Source: Flavobacterium sp. Root935 (GTDB lineage: Bacteria > Bacteroidota > Bacteroidia > Flavobacteriales > Flavobacteriaceae). Taken from it: a stretch of DNA of 64,000 bases. Position 1 is the first letter of the stretch. Every line of letters begins with the position of its first letter. Below are positions 7,239 through 16,213 of this stretch, in pieces. The position numbers were made by a program, and so were the translations under genes. The stretch lies in NCBI RefSeq assembly GCF_001429295.1, contig NZ_LMJL01000012.1, positions 749,276-813,275 on the forward strand. The letters are read 5' to 3'. The notes beneath the pieces were generated by a model. That model did no database searches, was not told the DNA's origin, and was given only the letters and a program-made list of their open reading frames with translations.

Positions 7239-10049
7239 CTACTCAATAGTTACTAAACCACCTAAGCCAGCCCTATTGCCAGTATTTGTTTCAATCAGCA
7301 CGCTTAACTCTCTTTGGCCTTTTCCATCAGGAAATTGTACAATAAAATCAGTTTCAGCTTCGTCTTTTTTTACTGCCAATAGTTTCCTATCCAGCCAGAT
7401 TTCGGCTTTTCCTTTGAGGTCTTTAAAAACAATCTTACCTCCATTATCCTGCTGCGCCTGATAAGGCCTAAAACTGTTTCTGTAAACCGCAAAATTGCCA
7501 TCAACAAAAACTCGCAGCTGACCCGCAGTAACAGACTGCCAGCTGTTCATATCATTACCGGCAATCTCTTTGTTCGGATCTGGTTTCAAGGCACTTGTTG
7601 GTGACAAAAGCCATTTATCTAAAACCATATAGGGTTTTATAACTCCAACTGAAGGAATATCTGCAACAGCTTGCACTTCTAAAGAAAGTACAGCTGATTT
7701 TAACCCAAGAGAATTTGCTTTTAAAATTAATTTTCCACTTCCACCTTCTTTACTCTGAAGAATAACTTGCGCCAGACCATTAAACAGACTTCTTTTATTC
7801 CCTTTTTCCATTTCATGAGAATTAGGATCGCCATTTCCAAGTCCAATGATTTCGCCTGAACCCTGAACCTCAAACTCAATTGGCAAATCTGCTGTCTGTA
7901 CCGCCCTTCCCTTGCTGTCCAAAACTTCAACTGTTACTGGAACAGCATCCCAGCCATCACCTTTTATCTTATTTCGGTCTGGTGTTAATCTTATCTGTGC
8001 TGGTTTACCTGTTGTTTCAACGGTAAAATTTGAAACTTTTTTTCCGTTGCGATAACCAACAGCTTCTAATTTTCCTGCTTCATAGGGAACTTCCCAACTG
8101 TTCATCTCATACTGATCAACTTTTTGTTCGCTTAACACTTTTCCGTTCAAAATCAATTTAACTTTTTCGGCATTGCTAATCGCCATTACTTTTACAGGAG
8201 TTCCTGCTTTTTCCCAGTTCCAATGCGGCACTAGCTGCAATATTGGTTTGTCTTTAATCCATTGCGCCTGATGAATATAAAAAGCCGTTTTCGGGAATCC
8301 GCACAAATCCATGATTCCAAAATTTGAACCAGCCGTCGGCCAGTCAAAAGGTGATGGTTCTCCATGATAGTCGAATCCTGTCCAGATAAAACATCCTAAT
8401 AAATACGGACGTTCTGCAATAGTTTTCCAAGTTTCTCGATGTGTAGCACCCCAGCTTGCTCGTTGCGTATCATAAGCATCCAAAATATGTTTTGTCAAAT
8501 CTGTGGTATAATTTCCGCGAATCATATATGCAGAAGCATCCTCAGAACTGGTCAATATCATTTCTGGGTGTTCTTTGTGGAATCGGTCATAATTATCCAT
8601 TTGATAATTAAAACCAACCACATCAACTGCCTGCGAAACATTTATTGGTTCAAAAAGTCCTCCGTTTGCAGCAGCGGTAACAGGCCTTGTTGTGTCCAGC
8701 TTTTTGACTTCTGCACTCATTCTTTTGACCATTTTATAGCCAATTTCAGTTCCCTGCATGGGTTCTTCATTAAAAACCGACCATAAAATAATACTCGGAT
8801 GGTTTCTGTCTCTGCGTACCATCCAGGTAAGCTGGCTCATATATTCGGGCGAAGAATTGAAATTTCTGTTTTCATCCATAACCAGAATACCCAATCTGTC
8901 ACAGGCATCCAAAAACTCTTTTGACGGCGGATTATGGGCACAACGGTAAGCATTTGCTCCCATTTCTTTAAGTTTTTTGATTCGAAAATCCCAAAGCGAA
9001 TTTGGCACCGCCACCCCGACTCCGGCATGATCCTGATGATTGCAGACTCCTTTTAATTTCAATGGTTTGTCATTGAGATAAAAACCAGAATCAGCTGTAA
9101 AACGAATAGTTCTGAATCCGCAGGCTGTGGTTAAAGTATCTGTTATCTGCCCGTTTTCTTTAACAACAATTTTGACTTTATATAATATTGGGTGCTCAAC
9201 TGACCATAATTCCGGATTGTTTACTTTTAGCGATAAATTTGCAACTGTTTTATCAGTCGGAGAAGCTTTAACTGCTATTTCAGCAGCAGTAATTTCATTT
9301 CCTTTTGAGTCTACAAGAGTTGAAGAAATTGCGACATCTTTACTAAGATATTCGCTATTCTGAAGCGTAACTTCAACTGGAATTTCCCATTCAGAGGTAC
9401 TCTTTTTAACCGGATTGGCAAATACTCCATCAGTAATAATATGCAGAGGAGAACTCTTTACCAGCCAGGTATGGCGGTAAATACCAGCACCTTCGTACCA
9501 CCAGCCTTCCTGATCAACGGCATCTACTCGTATTGAAATAACATTGAGATCATCTCCATATTTGGCCATATCAGTCATATCGATGTAAAAAGAAGTATAG
9601 CCTGACCAGTTTCTGTGCACCACATTTCCGTTTAACCAAACGGTACAGTGCGTAGAAATACCATCAAATTGAAGTTCCAGATTTTTTCCTCTGTCTTTCG
9701 GATCGATTTTAAAGGTACGTCTGTACCAGCCAATGCCGCGTTTGCGATATCCCTGCGCAAGATTGGCAGTAGAATCAATTTTTCCTTCAATCGCCCAGTC
9801 GTGAGGCAGGTTTAGTATTAGCCAGTTGGTATCATCATAATCCGTTGCCGCCGCACCGCCTGCTTTTCCAGCTTTTGCATTAAAATAACTTTCCAAATGC
9901 CCTTTCACTTCCGGAAACGGAATATCTCCCAAATGAAATCTCCAGCCTTTATCCAAAGAAAGTTTTTCACGATAATTTGAAAGAGAATTCGACTGTGCAA
10001 AACTTGTTAAGCTTAGCAAAGAAAAAACGAAGGTTATAATGAGTTTCAT
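7239..10049 (-). CDS. Glycoside hydrolase family 2 (beta-galactosidase-like)
   Basis: Exported exo-acting beta-glycosidase, 936 residues, last gene of the PUL operon. A signal peptide ends near FAQS (residue 20). A GH2 sugar-binding domain (about 35-200) and Ig-like domain (about 205-310) precede the TIM barrel (about 315-600). The acid/base Glu428 lies in SVFNEEP; the nucleophile is probably Glu503 in LTSSEDAS. C-terminal beta domains follow, including a DUF4982-like segment near 640-700 and a bacterial Ig-like segment near 715-800. No lipobox, so probably periplasmic. GH2 covers beta-galactosidase, mannosidase and glucuronidase; specificity is open. Follows the GH3 gene by 40 bases. Confidence 0.9.
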   Translation of the reverse strand: MKLIITFVFSLLSLTSFAQSNSLSNYREKLSLDKGWRFHLGDIPFPEVKGHLESYFNAKAGKAGGAAATDYDDTNWLILNLPHDWAIEGKIDSTANLAQGYRKRGIGWYRRTFKIDPKDRGKNLELQFDGISTHCTVWLNGNVVHRNWSGYTSFYIDMTDMAKYGDDLNVISIRVDAVDQEGWWYEGAGIYRHTWLVKSSPLHIITDGVFANPVKKSTSEWEIPVEVTLQNSEYLSKDVAISSTLVDSKGNEITAAEIAVKASPTDKTVANLSLKVNNPELWSVEHPILYKVKIVVKENGQITDTLTTACGFRTIRFTADSGFYLNDKPLKLKGVCNHQDHAGVGVAVPNSLWDFRIKKLKEMGANAYRCAHNPPSKEFLDACDRLGILVMDENRNFNSSPEYMSQLTWMVRRDRNHPSIILWSVFNEEPMQGTEIGYKMVKRMSAEVKKLDTTRPVTAAANGGLFEPINVSQAVDVVGFNYQMDNYDRFHKEHPEMILTSSEDASAYMIRGNYTTDLTKHILDAYDTQRASWGATHRETWKTIAERPYLLGCFIWTGFDYHGEPSPFDWPTAGSNFGIMDLCGFPKTAFYIHQAQWIKDKPILQLVPHWNWEKAGTPVKVMAISNAEKVKLILNGKVLSEQKVDQYEMNSWEVPYEAGKLEAVGYRNGKKVSNFTVETTGKPAQIRLTPDRNKIKGDGWDAVPVTVEVLDSKGRAVQTADLPIEFEVQGSGEIIGLGNGDPNSHEMEKGNKRSLFNGLAQVILQSKEGGSGKLILKANSLGLKSAVLSLEVQAVADIPSVGVIKPYMVLDKWLLSPTSALKPDPNKEIAGNDMNSWQSVTAGQLRVFVDGNFAVYRNSFRPYQAQQDNGGKIVFKDLKGKAEIWLDRKLLAVKKDEAETDFIVQFPDGKGQRELSVLIETNTGNRAGLGGLVTIE

Positions 10050-10089
10050 ATTCTTAATTTTAAAATGATGAAATTTGTAAATTGAAGGC

Positions 10090-12357
10090 TTATTTTAGCT
10101 CAAATAAAGCTGCTAAAACATCACGCGAATTACCACCTACATAAACTTTGAATTTTCCTTTTTCCAGGATTGAATTTCCATTTTGATCGAAAAAAGAAAG
10201 ATCATTGGGAGTAATTTTGAATTCGACAGTCGTTTTTTCTCCTGTTTTCAAAAGCAGTTTTTTAAAAGCTTTCAGTTCCTTTACCGGGCGCACTATTGAA
10301 GCCGTTACATCCTGAATATAAAGCTGTACTACTTCTTCTCCGTCATATTTACCTGAGTTTTGAAGATCTACAGAAACTGATAATGAACCTTTTTCATCCA
10401 TAACTGGAGCAGACGTTTTTAAATTACTGTAGTTAAAAGTCGTATAACTCAAACCGTAACCAAATGGATAAAAAGGTTCGTTTGGAATGTCATGAAATCT
10501 GGAATAAAAATCAGTTGGTTTTTCTTTGGCATTAGGTTCACCAGCGGGACGCCCGGTATTGAAATGATTGTAATAAACCGGAATCTGCCCCAAAGAATAA
10601 GGAAAACTCATTACCGTTTTTGCCGATGGATTGTATTTTCCTGATAAAACTTCTGCAACTGCGTTTCCGGTTTCTGTTCCTAAAACCCAGCATTGTACCA
10701 GTGCATCGCTCAAACCTTGAACTTCATTTAAAATCATGGGTCTTCCAGAAGAAACGAGCGTAATAATTGGTTTCCCCGTCTTTTTTAAAGCTTTTAAAAG
10801 TTCTACTTGACCTTGGGCAATAGCAATATCAGCCAATGATTTATCTTCACCCGATAAATTACCTGTAATTCCGATATTTATAATTACAACTTCTGCATTT
10901 TCTGCATTTTTTACGGCCTGATTTATTAATTCGGGAGAAGTCGAATTATCCTGTTTATAGCCATCGACAAAAGTTATATTTGAAAACTGTTTTTTTAAAC
11001 CCTCATGGATAGTTAAGCAGTCATGGGCATCAGCACTGGCTTTCCACATATCGACCATATCTGGTTTGCTATTGGCATAAAAACCAATCAAAGCAATCTT
11101 CTGATTTGGATTTTTAAGCGGTAAAACTTCGTTATTGTTTTTTAGAAGCAGAATGCTTTTTTTAGCTGCTTCTCTGGCAACCTTTCTGTTTTCTGCATTA
11201 AAAACATTTTCTTTCTCACGTTTTTCATCCAAAAACTTATAAGGATTTTCAAATAATCCCAGTTTGAATTTATAATACAAAATCGCTCCAACAGCTTTGT
11301 CCACTTCTGCTTCAGTTAATTTTCCTTCCTTAACTAATTCAGGCAAAAAAGCAATGGCCGTTCTGCTCTCCATATCCATCATGCTTCCTGCTTTCAGTGC
11401 TTTGTAAACCGCATCTTTTTTGTCTTCTGCATAGCCGTGGGCAATCATTTCTGCGAAAGCATTCCAGTCGCTTACCACAAATCCTTTAAAACCTAATCTG
11501 TTTTGCAGAATATCGGTAAGCAGAAAAGAATTTCCGCTGGCTGGCACGCCATCAAAAACATTGAAAGAAGTCATTACCGTTGCTGCGCCAGATTTTATAG
11601 CGGCTGTGTAAGGCGGCAGGTATTTATTGTAAAAAGCAACTCTGGAAACATCTACATTATTATATTCCCTTCCCGCTTCTACGGCTCCATAAACGGCAAA
11701 ATGCTTCACGCAGGCCAAAATATCAAAGACACCATCCAGATTTCCCTGAAAGCCTTTTACCCTTGCCGCTGCAATTACAGAGCCATAATATGGGTCTTCT
11801 CCTGCGCCTTCCATTACACGTCCCCATCTCGGATCATTTGAAACATCGCACATTGGTGCAAAAGCCCAGTTTAAGCCAGATGCAGCAGATTCTTTTGCAG
11901 CGATTCTGGAATTCTGAAATACCTGTTCCATATCCCAGCTGCAGGCTTCTGCAAGCGGAATTGGAAATAATGTTCTATAACCATGAATAACATCAAAACC
12001 AAACAATAGCGGAATTTTTAAACGGCTTTGTTCTACTGCAATTTGTTGTACTTTTTTGATTTTTACAACACCAAGCGTATTTAGAAACGAACCAATTTTT
12101 CCCTGTCTGACAAGATCCAATTTTTTCTGCTCTCCATCAACCTTATTATCAGGTCCTGTAAACATTCCGTAATTTATTTGGTTGAGCTGCCCGGCTTTTT
12201 CTTCTAAAGTCATTCTGCCCAATAAATCTTTTACGCGTGTTTCTATTGGCGCATTTTTATCCAGGTAAACTGCTTTTTTAGTTTGCGAAAAGGCAATAGA
12301 AGTTGTGGATAACATTAGCACAGTGGCTAATGTTATCCTTTTATGAATTTTAAACAT
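10090..12357 (-). CDS. bglX: Glycoside hydrolase family 3 beta-glucosidase (BglX-like)
   Basis: Periplasmic beta-glucosidase that releases terminal glucose from beta-linked oligosaccharides. 755 residues with a signal peptide ending near SIAFSQ (residue 25). The N-terminal GH3 barrel contains FGFDVIHGYRT, ACVKHFAVYGA and the nucleophile Asp297 in GFVVSDWNA. The alpha/beta sandwich domain has SILLLKNNNEVLPL and GEDKSLADIAI. A fibronectin-III-like C-terminus (about 650-755) ends the protein. Length and domain order match E. coli BglX. It lies 78 bases after the GH30-like gene and 40 before GH2, in the PUL operon. Confidence 0.92.
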   Translation of the reverse strand: MFKIHKRITLATVLMLSTTSIAFSQTKKAVYLDKNAPIETRVKDLLGRMTLEEKAGQLNQINYGMFTGPDNKVDGEQKKLDLVRQGKIGSFLNTLGVVKIKKVQQIAVEQSRLKIPLLFGFDVIHGYRTLFPIPLAEACSWDMEQVFQNSRIAAKESAASGLNWAFAPMCDVSNDPRWGRVMEGAGEDPYYGSVIAAARVKGFQGNLDGVFDILACVKHFAVYGAVEAGREYNNVDVSRVAFYNKYLPPYTAAIKSGAATVMTSFNVFDGVPASGNSFLLTDILQNRLGFKGFVVSDWNAFAEMIAHGYAEDKKDAVYKALKAGSMMDMESRTAIAFLPELVKEGKLTEAEVDKAVGAILYYKFKLGLFENPYKFLDEKREKENVFNAENRKVAREAAKKSILLLKNNNEVLPLKNPNQKIALIGFYANSKPDMVDMWKASADAHDCLTIHEGLKKQFSNITFVDGYKQDNSTSPELINQAVKNAENAEVVIINIGITGNLSGEDKSLADIAIAQGQVELLKALKKTGKPIITLVSSGRPMILNEVQGLSDALVQCWVLGTETGNAVAEVLSGKYNPSAKTVMSFPYSLGQIPVYYNHFNTGRPAGEPNAKEKPTDFYSRFHDIPNEPFYPFGYGLSYTTFNYSNLKTSAPVMDEKGSLSVSVDLQNSGKYDGEEVVQLYIQDVTASIVRPVKELKAFKKLLLKTGEKTTVEFKITPNDLSFFDQNGNSILEKGKFKVYVGGNSRDVLAALFELK

Positions 12358-12435
12358 AATTTTTGAAATTAGTAATCCATAAAAAATATCAGAAGTAATT
12401 TCTTTTACGAATTATATTAAAATGCGGTTTTAGTT

Positions 12436-13932
12436 TTATTGTTCTACCCAAAATTCAACGGCAAGATCTGGAACAATTGGATTTAAAGTTTTAGGTGATA
12501 ATATACCAACTGAGATATCTCTTTGATAAGGCGTATAGCGATATCCTTTGAATTTTTTATCAGATTTAGTTTCAATATTAAATTGAAAAGGTTTTCCAGA
12601 ACGGTTAGTCAGAACAATAACCTGTTTTCCCTTTGGAGTTTTGTAAGCCATTATTCTGTTATCTTTTAAAATTGTAATTTCATCAACGGCAAATCGTTTA
12701 GAATCCCAAGGCATATACTTTAGAAAACCTGCAATGGCATTAAAATTCTTTTGAAAATAATCCCAATGCCCTTTTTGAACGTTTGAAAAATGACTGAAAT
12801 TATCATCAGTCTCCGGGCGCCAGACACCTAACGCAAAACTCTCTGCTTCTTCGTTAGTAGTTGGTTTCAGCGCATGTAGCCAAAACCATGTCGGCGAATT
12901 GGCAAATGTCATCCAGTTCATAATTGTCTGGGCGGTATTGACGAAATTTCCGTCGCTTACCCCATCGTTTTTGGTATAATTAAAATACTCAAACTCGTTG
13001 GTAAAAATATATTTTCCGTCTGTATTGCCGCTGTATTTTGTCGTTTCATCAATCAAAATATTAGAGTTTGAACCAATACGATGCAAAACCCAGGCATCAA
13101 CATATTTTAAGGCTTCAGGATCTTTTTTGATTTCCTGCGCGATAAGCCCCAATTGTCCGTCCCAGGAGTCCGTCATGATAATAGCTTCCGGAAAAGCTTT
13201 TTTAATTTTTGGTGCAACGGCTTTAAACGCTTTATAATACACCTCAGCATCAAAATAATCTGTAGTAGAGAATGATTGGTTAGCCATTTTATCATTCGGA
13301 TCAAACGGTTTTGCAGACGGAGCAACATATCCTTTCGGCTTAACATGCTGTCCAGCTTCATTCTGCAGACCCCACATTTTTACTTTTAGTCCGTTTTTAT
13401 CTAAAAAATTCGCATCATCAACTAATGCATTTCCAAAATCATCTAAAAAATCAGGTTTAGTACTTTTTAATGTTCCTCCTATAAAAGAACTATTTGATTT
13501 CCAATATGGTGCAAGCGACCAGTATTCTAACGAAATACCTTCCATTCCTGAACCTTTCATCAATTCTTTCAAATCATTTAGCTGATTTGGATATCTTTCC
13601 TGAAAACGCTTGCCCTCTTTATCCAAACCTCTGAAATACAGTCCCATCGCCAGTCTGCAATAGCGAAATCCTTTCAGCATATCTCTATAAAGCCTTTTTC
13701 TCTCAGACTTTACCAGATTATTCGGAATTGCGATAACCTCATCTGGAAGTCCAATGTTTCCCGAACCGATAGCATCGTTCTGGATTTCAATTCCCAAACC
13801 CCAAATGGTCTGTTCGGGTTTGTCCAGACGAATTTTGTAATTGCCCTGATCCGGCTGCTGCGCCAATAAATGAGAACCTGCAGCCAAAAGGGTAATCAAA
13901 AGTGTTTTTTGTATGATAGTATGTTTATTCAT
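12436..13932 (-). CDS. GH30-like clan GH-A glycoside hydrolase
   Basis: Exported glycosidase, 498 residues, signal peptide ending near SHLLAQ (residue 25). The N-terminal strand QTIWGLGIEIQNDAIGSG resembles the beta-sandwich start of GH30 enzymes, followed by a TIM barrel and a C-terminal beta-sandwich. Catalytic candidates are Glu192 in WGLQNEAG (acid/base) and Glu313 or Glu315 in IFTNEFEYF (nucleophile). GH30 includes beta-1,6-glucanases, beta-glucosidases and xylanases, and this member looks divergent, so family assignment is provisional. It overlaps the flavoenzyme gene by 8 bases, which supports tight co-expression. Confidence 0.72.
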   Translation of the reverse strand: MNKHTIIQKTLLITLLAAGSHLLAQQPDQGNYKIRLDKPEQTIWGLGIEIQNDAIGSGNIGLPDEVIAIPNNLVKSERKRLYRDMLKGFRYCRLAMGLYFRGLDKEGKRFQERYPNQLNDLKELMKGSGMEGISLEYWSLAPYWKSNSSFIGGTLKSTKPDFLDDFGNALVDDANFLDKNGLKVKMWGLQNEAGQHVKPKGYVAPSAKPFDPNDKMANQSFSTTDYFDAEVYYKAFKAVAPKIKKAFPEAIIMTDSWDGQLGLIAQEIKKDPEALKYVDAWVLHRIGSNSNILIDETTKYSGNTDGKYIFTNEFEYFNYTKNDGVSDGNFVNTAQTIMNWMTFANSPTWFWLHALKPTTNEEAESFALGVWRPETDDNFSHFSNVQKGHWDYFQKNFNAIAGFLKYMPWDSKRFAVDEITILKDNRIMAYKTPKGKQVIVLTNRSGKPFQFNIETKSDKKFKGYRYTPYQRDISVGILSPKTLNPIVPDLAVEFWVEQ

Positions 13933-16213
13933 AACATCTTATTTCATAGATCTGTGCCGAAGGATCTCCATTTGTCGCATTTACCTGCACTCTAAGCTGA
14001 GCCGTTTCAATGCCTTCGAAACTGTATTTTACTTGTCTTTGGAAATTTTCTTTTACAGTTAAAACAGTTTCCCATTTACTATCTTTAAAAGCTAAAATTT
14101 CAAAGTCTTTCGGACATTGCGGATCCTGATAAAATGGTCCGTATGCGTGATATTCTCTCAGCAGATGTCCTGGAAAAGTCAGTTCTACTTCTTTAATATT
14201 TTTTGTATTTTCCCAAGTTAATTGTAAATACTGAGATAACGGCAAATTAGGATCTGATTTCCATAAATTTGTAAAACGATGTGGTCTAGTAACCCCGCTG
14301 ATTACATTTTGAGGCCCAAAGCAAGGCTGTGGCGGATTCACTTTGAAACTTAACGTTTGCCCATTTCCAAATCTTCTCATTTTCTCAGCACTGATCTGAT
14401 ACATTGCCATGTGTCCTGATTCAATTTTTCCTGCGCATAGCCATTGCAATTCTGGATTTGGTAAAATATCCAGACGGACAAATTCGCCAGCTGGAGCATT
14501 ATCTAAATTAACAGGCCATTCTACCCAATGTAATCCAGGTTCTATGGACAATTCCGCTTTCGCTAAAATTTCGCCTTTATTTACGCTGTAATCCCAGATA
14601 TGCTCTGACTTTTTTAGTTCGACAGAAAACTGCTGTGCTTTATCTGAATTATTTCGAAGGCAAACTTCAATTTTATTTATTTGTTTTGAACCAACAGCGA
14701 TCAACTGGCCTTTTCTGTATTCCAATTTTTCAATCTCATACTGCGGCTGATCTTCCCAAATTTTGAGGCCTTCATGAGAGCCTTTGCTTTCTGGGCCTGC
14801 ACCAAACAATAAAGCTTCACTGCTAGCCGTTATTTTCGCTTTAAGCGCAATATCTTTTTCATCTTTATTGGCATAATTCGGAAGAAAACATCCGTCACGT
14901 AATAACTGCTGCTGAATTTCCTCAATAATTTTAACAGGCGCTTCCGTTATCGGCAGATTTTTCTGTTTGGCAATAGCCACTGCTGTTCCTGCCGCCTGTC
15001 CCATAAGCGCCGTGGTATTCATAACCCTTACCGTTCCAAGAGCGGCGTGCGTAACACTTACATTTCTTCCTGCCATCATTAGATTGTCCATATCTTTAGC
15101 AATCAAACTTCTCAGCGGAATTCCATAAGGTCCTGCATAGCTTTTTACGGCATATTCTGAAAACGTAGAATAGTTCTCATTACTTGCGGGTTCACTGTTT
15201 GCAGCTAATAAACCTCCGGGAGTATGAAGATCGATAAACCAGCCTCCAAAAGCGATTTCATCATCAAAAACGGTACAGTTCTGCGGATCATGTTCAGTCA
15301 TAAGATACTGCCCCATAATGCGGCGGCTTTCTCTTTTTCCCGGAACCTGACCTACCCAGTCCAAAGCGTATTCTTTAACAATTTCCTTCATTTTAGGATC
15401 TTTGTTTTTCATCCAATCCCAAACTCCAAGCGCGTGACGTGTCAATTCGTGTCTAATGGTTTCATTGTCTGTAATGGTGTTGTACGGAACTCCAATTTCA
15501 ATCCACCAATAACCTCCTTTTTTTTGTTTTGGAGGTCTTCCCTGCTTGTAAAAGAAACTGGCATCTTCATAATGCATTGCCCAGTCTGGCGCTTTATAAC
15601 TGCATTCTTTTCCGATATATTTTGTTTTGAAATGAATGGAACTTCCCATTACATCTTTGCTTGCTGTTTCTGGTGCGTGAGGTTCGTTAAATTCGCTTTT
15701 AGCTTCGCTTCCCAAACGGAATTCACAGCCTGCTAAATCAGCAACGATTCCGTCTCCTGATGCATCTATAAAAGTATCTGCTTCAAATAAAATATCAGTT
15801 TCTGTGTTTTGCACTCTGCCTTTTACACTTTTAATAGTACGACCTTCTTTTTCTACTTCAAACACATCAGTATTTACTTTGATCGTAAGATTTGGCGTTG
15901 ATTGTGCGAGATTGTATAAAGTTAAATCCCAAATGCTGTTTGTCCAGCCATTTTCGAAAATTTCTTCGTGATTTGCTGCACGCTCGGCTATCAATAACTC
16001 TGAAATAATTCCTGTTTCTCTTGCGTAAGCATGAAATGCACAAGCTCCATGAGGGGTAACACGTATCTCGGATGAACTGTTTCCGCCAAAAACGGGACGA
16101 TTCTGAATGATACAGGTTTTAGTGCCTAAACGTGCTGCCGCAACAGCCGCACAAAAACCAGCCAAACCGCCTCCAACAACTACCAGTTCATATTTTTCTT
16201 TTAAAGTCTGCAT
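13925..16213 (-). CDS. FAD-dependent oxidoreductase with C-terminal beta-sandwich, PUL-linked
   Basis: Predicted cytoplasmic flavoprotein of the FAD_oxidored type, 762 residues, no signal peptide. The dinucleotide-binding motif VVVGGGLAGFCAAVAAARLG sits at residues 11-30, followed by FGGNSSSEIRV. TFIDASGDGIVADLAGCEFR and the late ALMGQAAGTAVAIA segment complete the FAD fold, up to about residue 470. The remaining 290 residues form repeated beta-strand segments that end in FEGIETAQLRVQVNATNGD, resembling a discoidin or carbohydrate-binding fold. It sits between a sodium symporter (abutting at 16213/16214) and a GH30-like hydrolase (8-base overlap). Oxidation of an imported sugar is an inference; the substrate is unknown. 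Confidence 0.82.
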   Translation of the reverse strand: MQTLKEKYELVVVGGGLAGFCAAVAAARLGTKTCIIQNRPVFGGNSSSEIRVTPHGACAFHAYARETGIISELLIAERAANHEEIFENGWTNSIWDLTLYNLAQSTPNLTIKVNTDVFEVEKEGRTIKSVKGRVQNTETDILFEADTFIDASGDGIVADLAGCEFRLGSEAKSEFNEPHAPETASKDVMGSSIHFKTKYIGKECSYKAPDWAMHYEDASFFYKQGRPPKQKKGGYWWIEIGVPYNTITDNETIRHELTRHALGVWDWMKNKDPKMKEIVKEYALDWVGQVPGKRESRRIMGQYLMTEHDPQNCTVFDDEIAFGGWFIDLHTPGGLLAANSEPASNENYSTFSEYAVKSYAGPYGIPLRSLIAKDMDNLMMAGRNVSVTHAALGTVRVMNTTALMGQAAGTAVAIAKQKNLPITEAPVKIIEEIQQQLLRDGCFLPNYANKDEKDIALKAKITASSEALLFGAGPESKGSHEGLKIWEDQPQYEIEKLEYRKGQLIAVGSKQINKIEVCLRNNSDKAQQFSVELKKSEHIWDYSVNKGEILAKAELSIEPGLHWVEWPVNLDNAPAGEFVRLDILPNPELQWLCAGKIESGHMAMYQISAEKMRRFGNGQTLSFKVNPPQPCFGPQNVISGVTRPHRFTNLWKSDPNLPLSQYLQLTWENTKNIKEVELTFPGHLLREYHAYGPFYQDPQCPKDFEILAFKDSKWETVLTVKENFQRQVKYSFEGIETAQLRVQVNATNGDPSAQIYEIRCYE

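Noticed and set aside
8439..8949. Plus-strand reading frames inside the GH2 gene
   Set aside because: They are antisense to strongly conserved GH2 sequence, as are similar frames in the GH3, flavoenzyme and susC genes.
15224..15736. A 170-codon reading frame opposite the flavoenzyme gene
   Set aside because: Shadow of a well-supported gene; translation is Phe/Cys-rich and has no recognisable domain.
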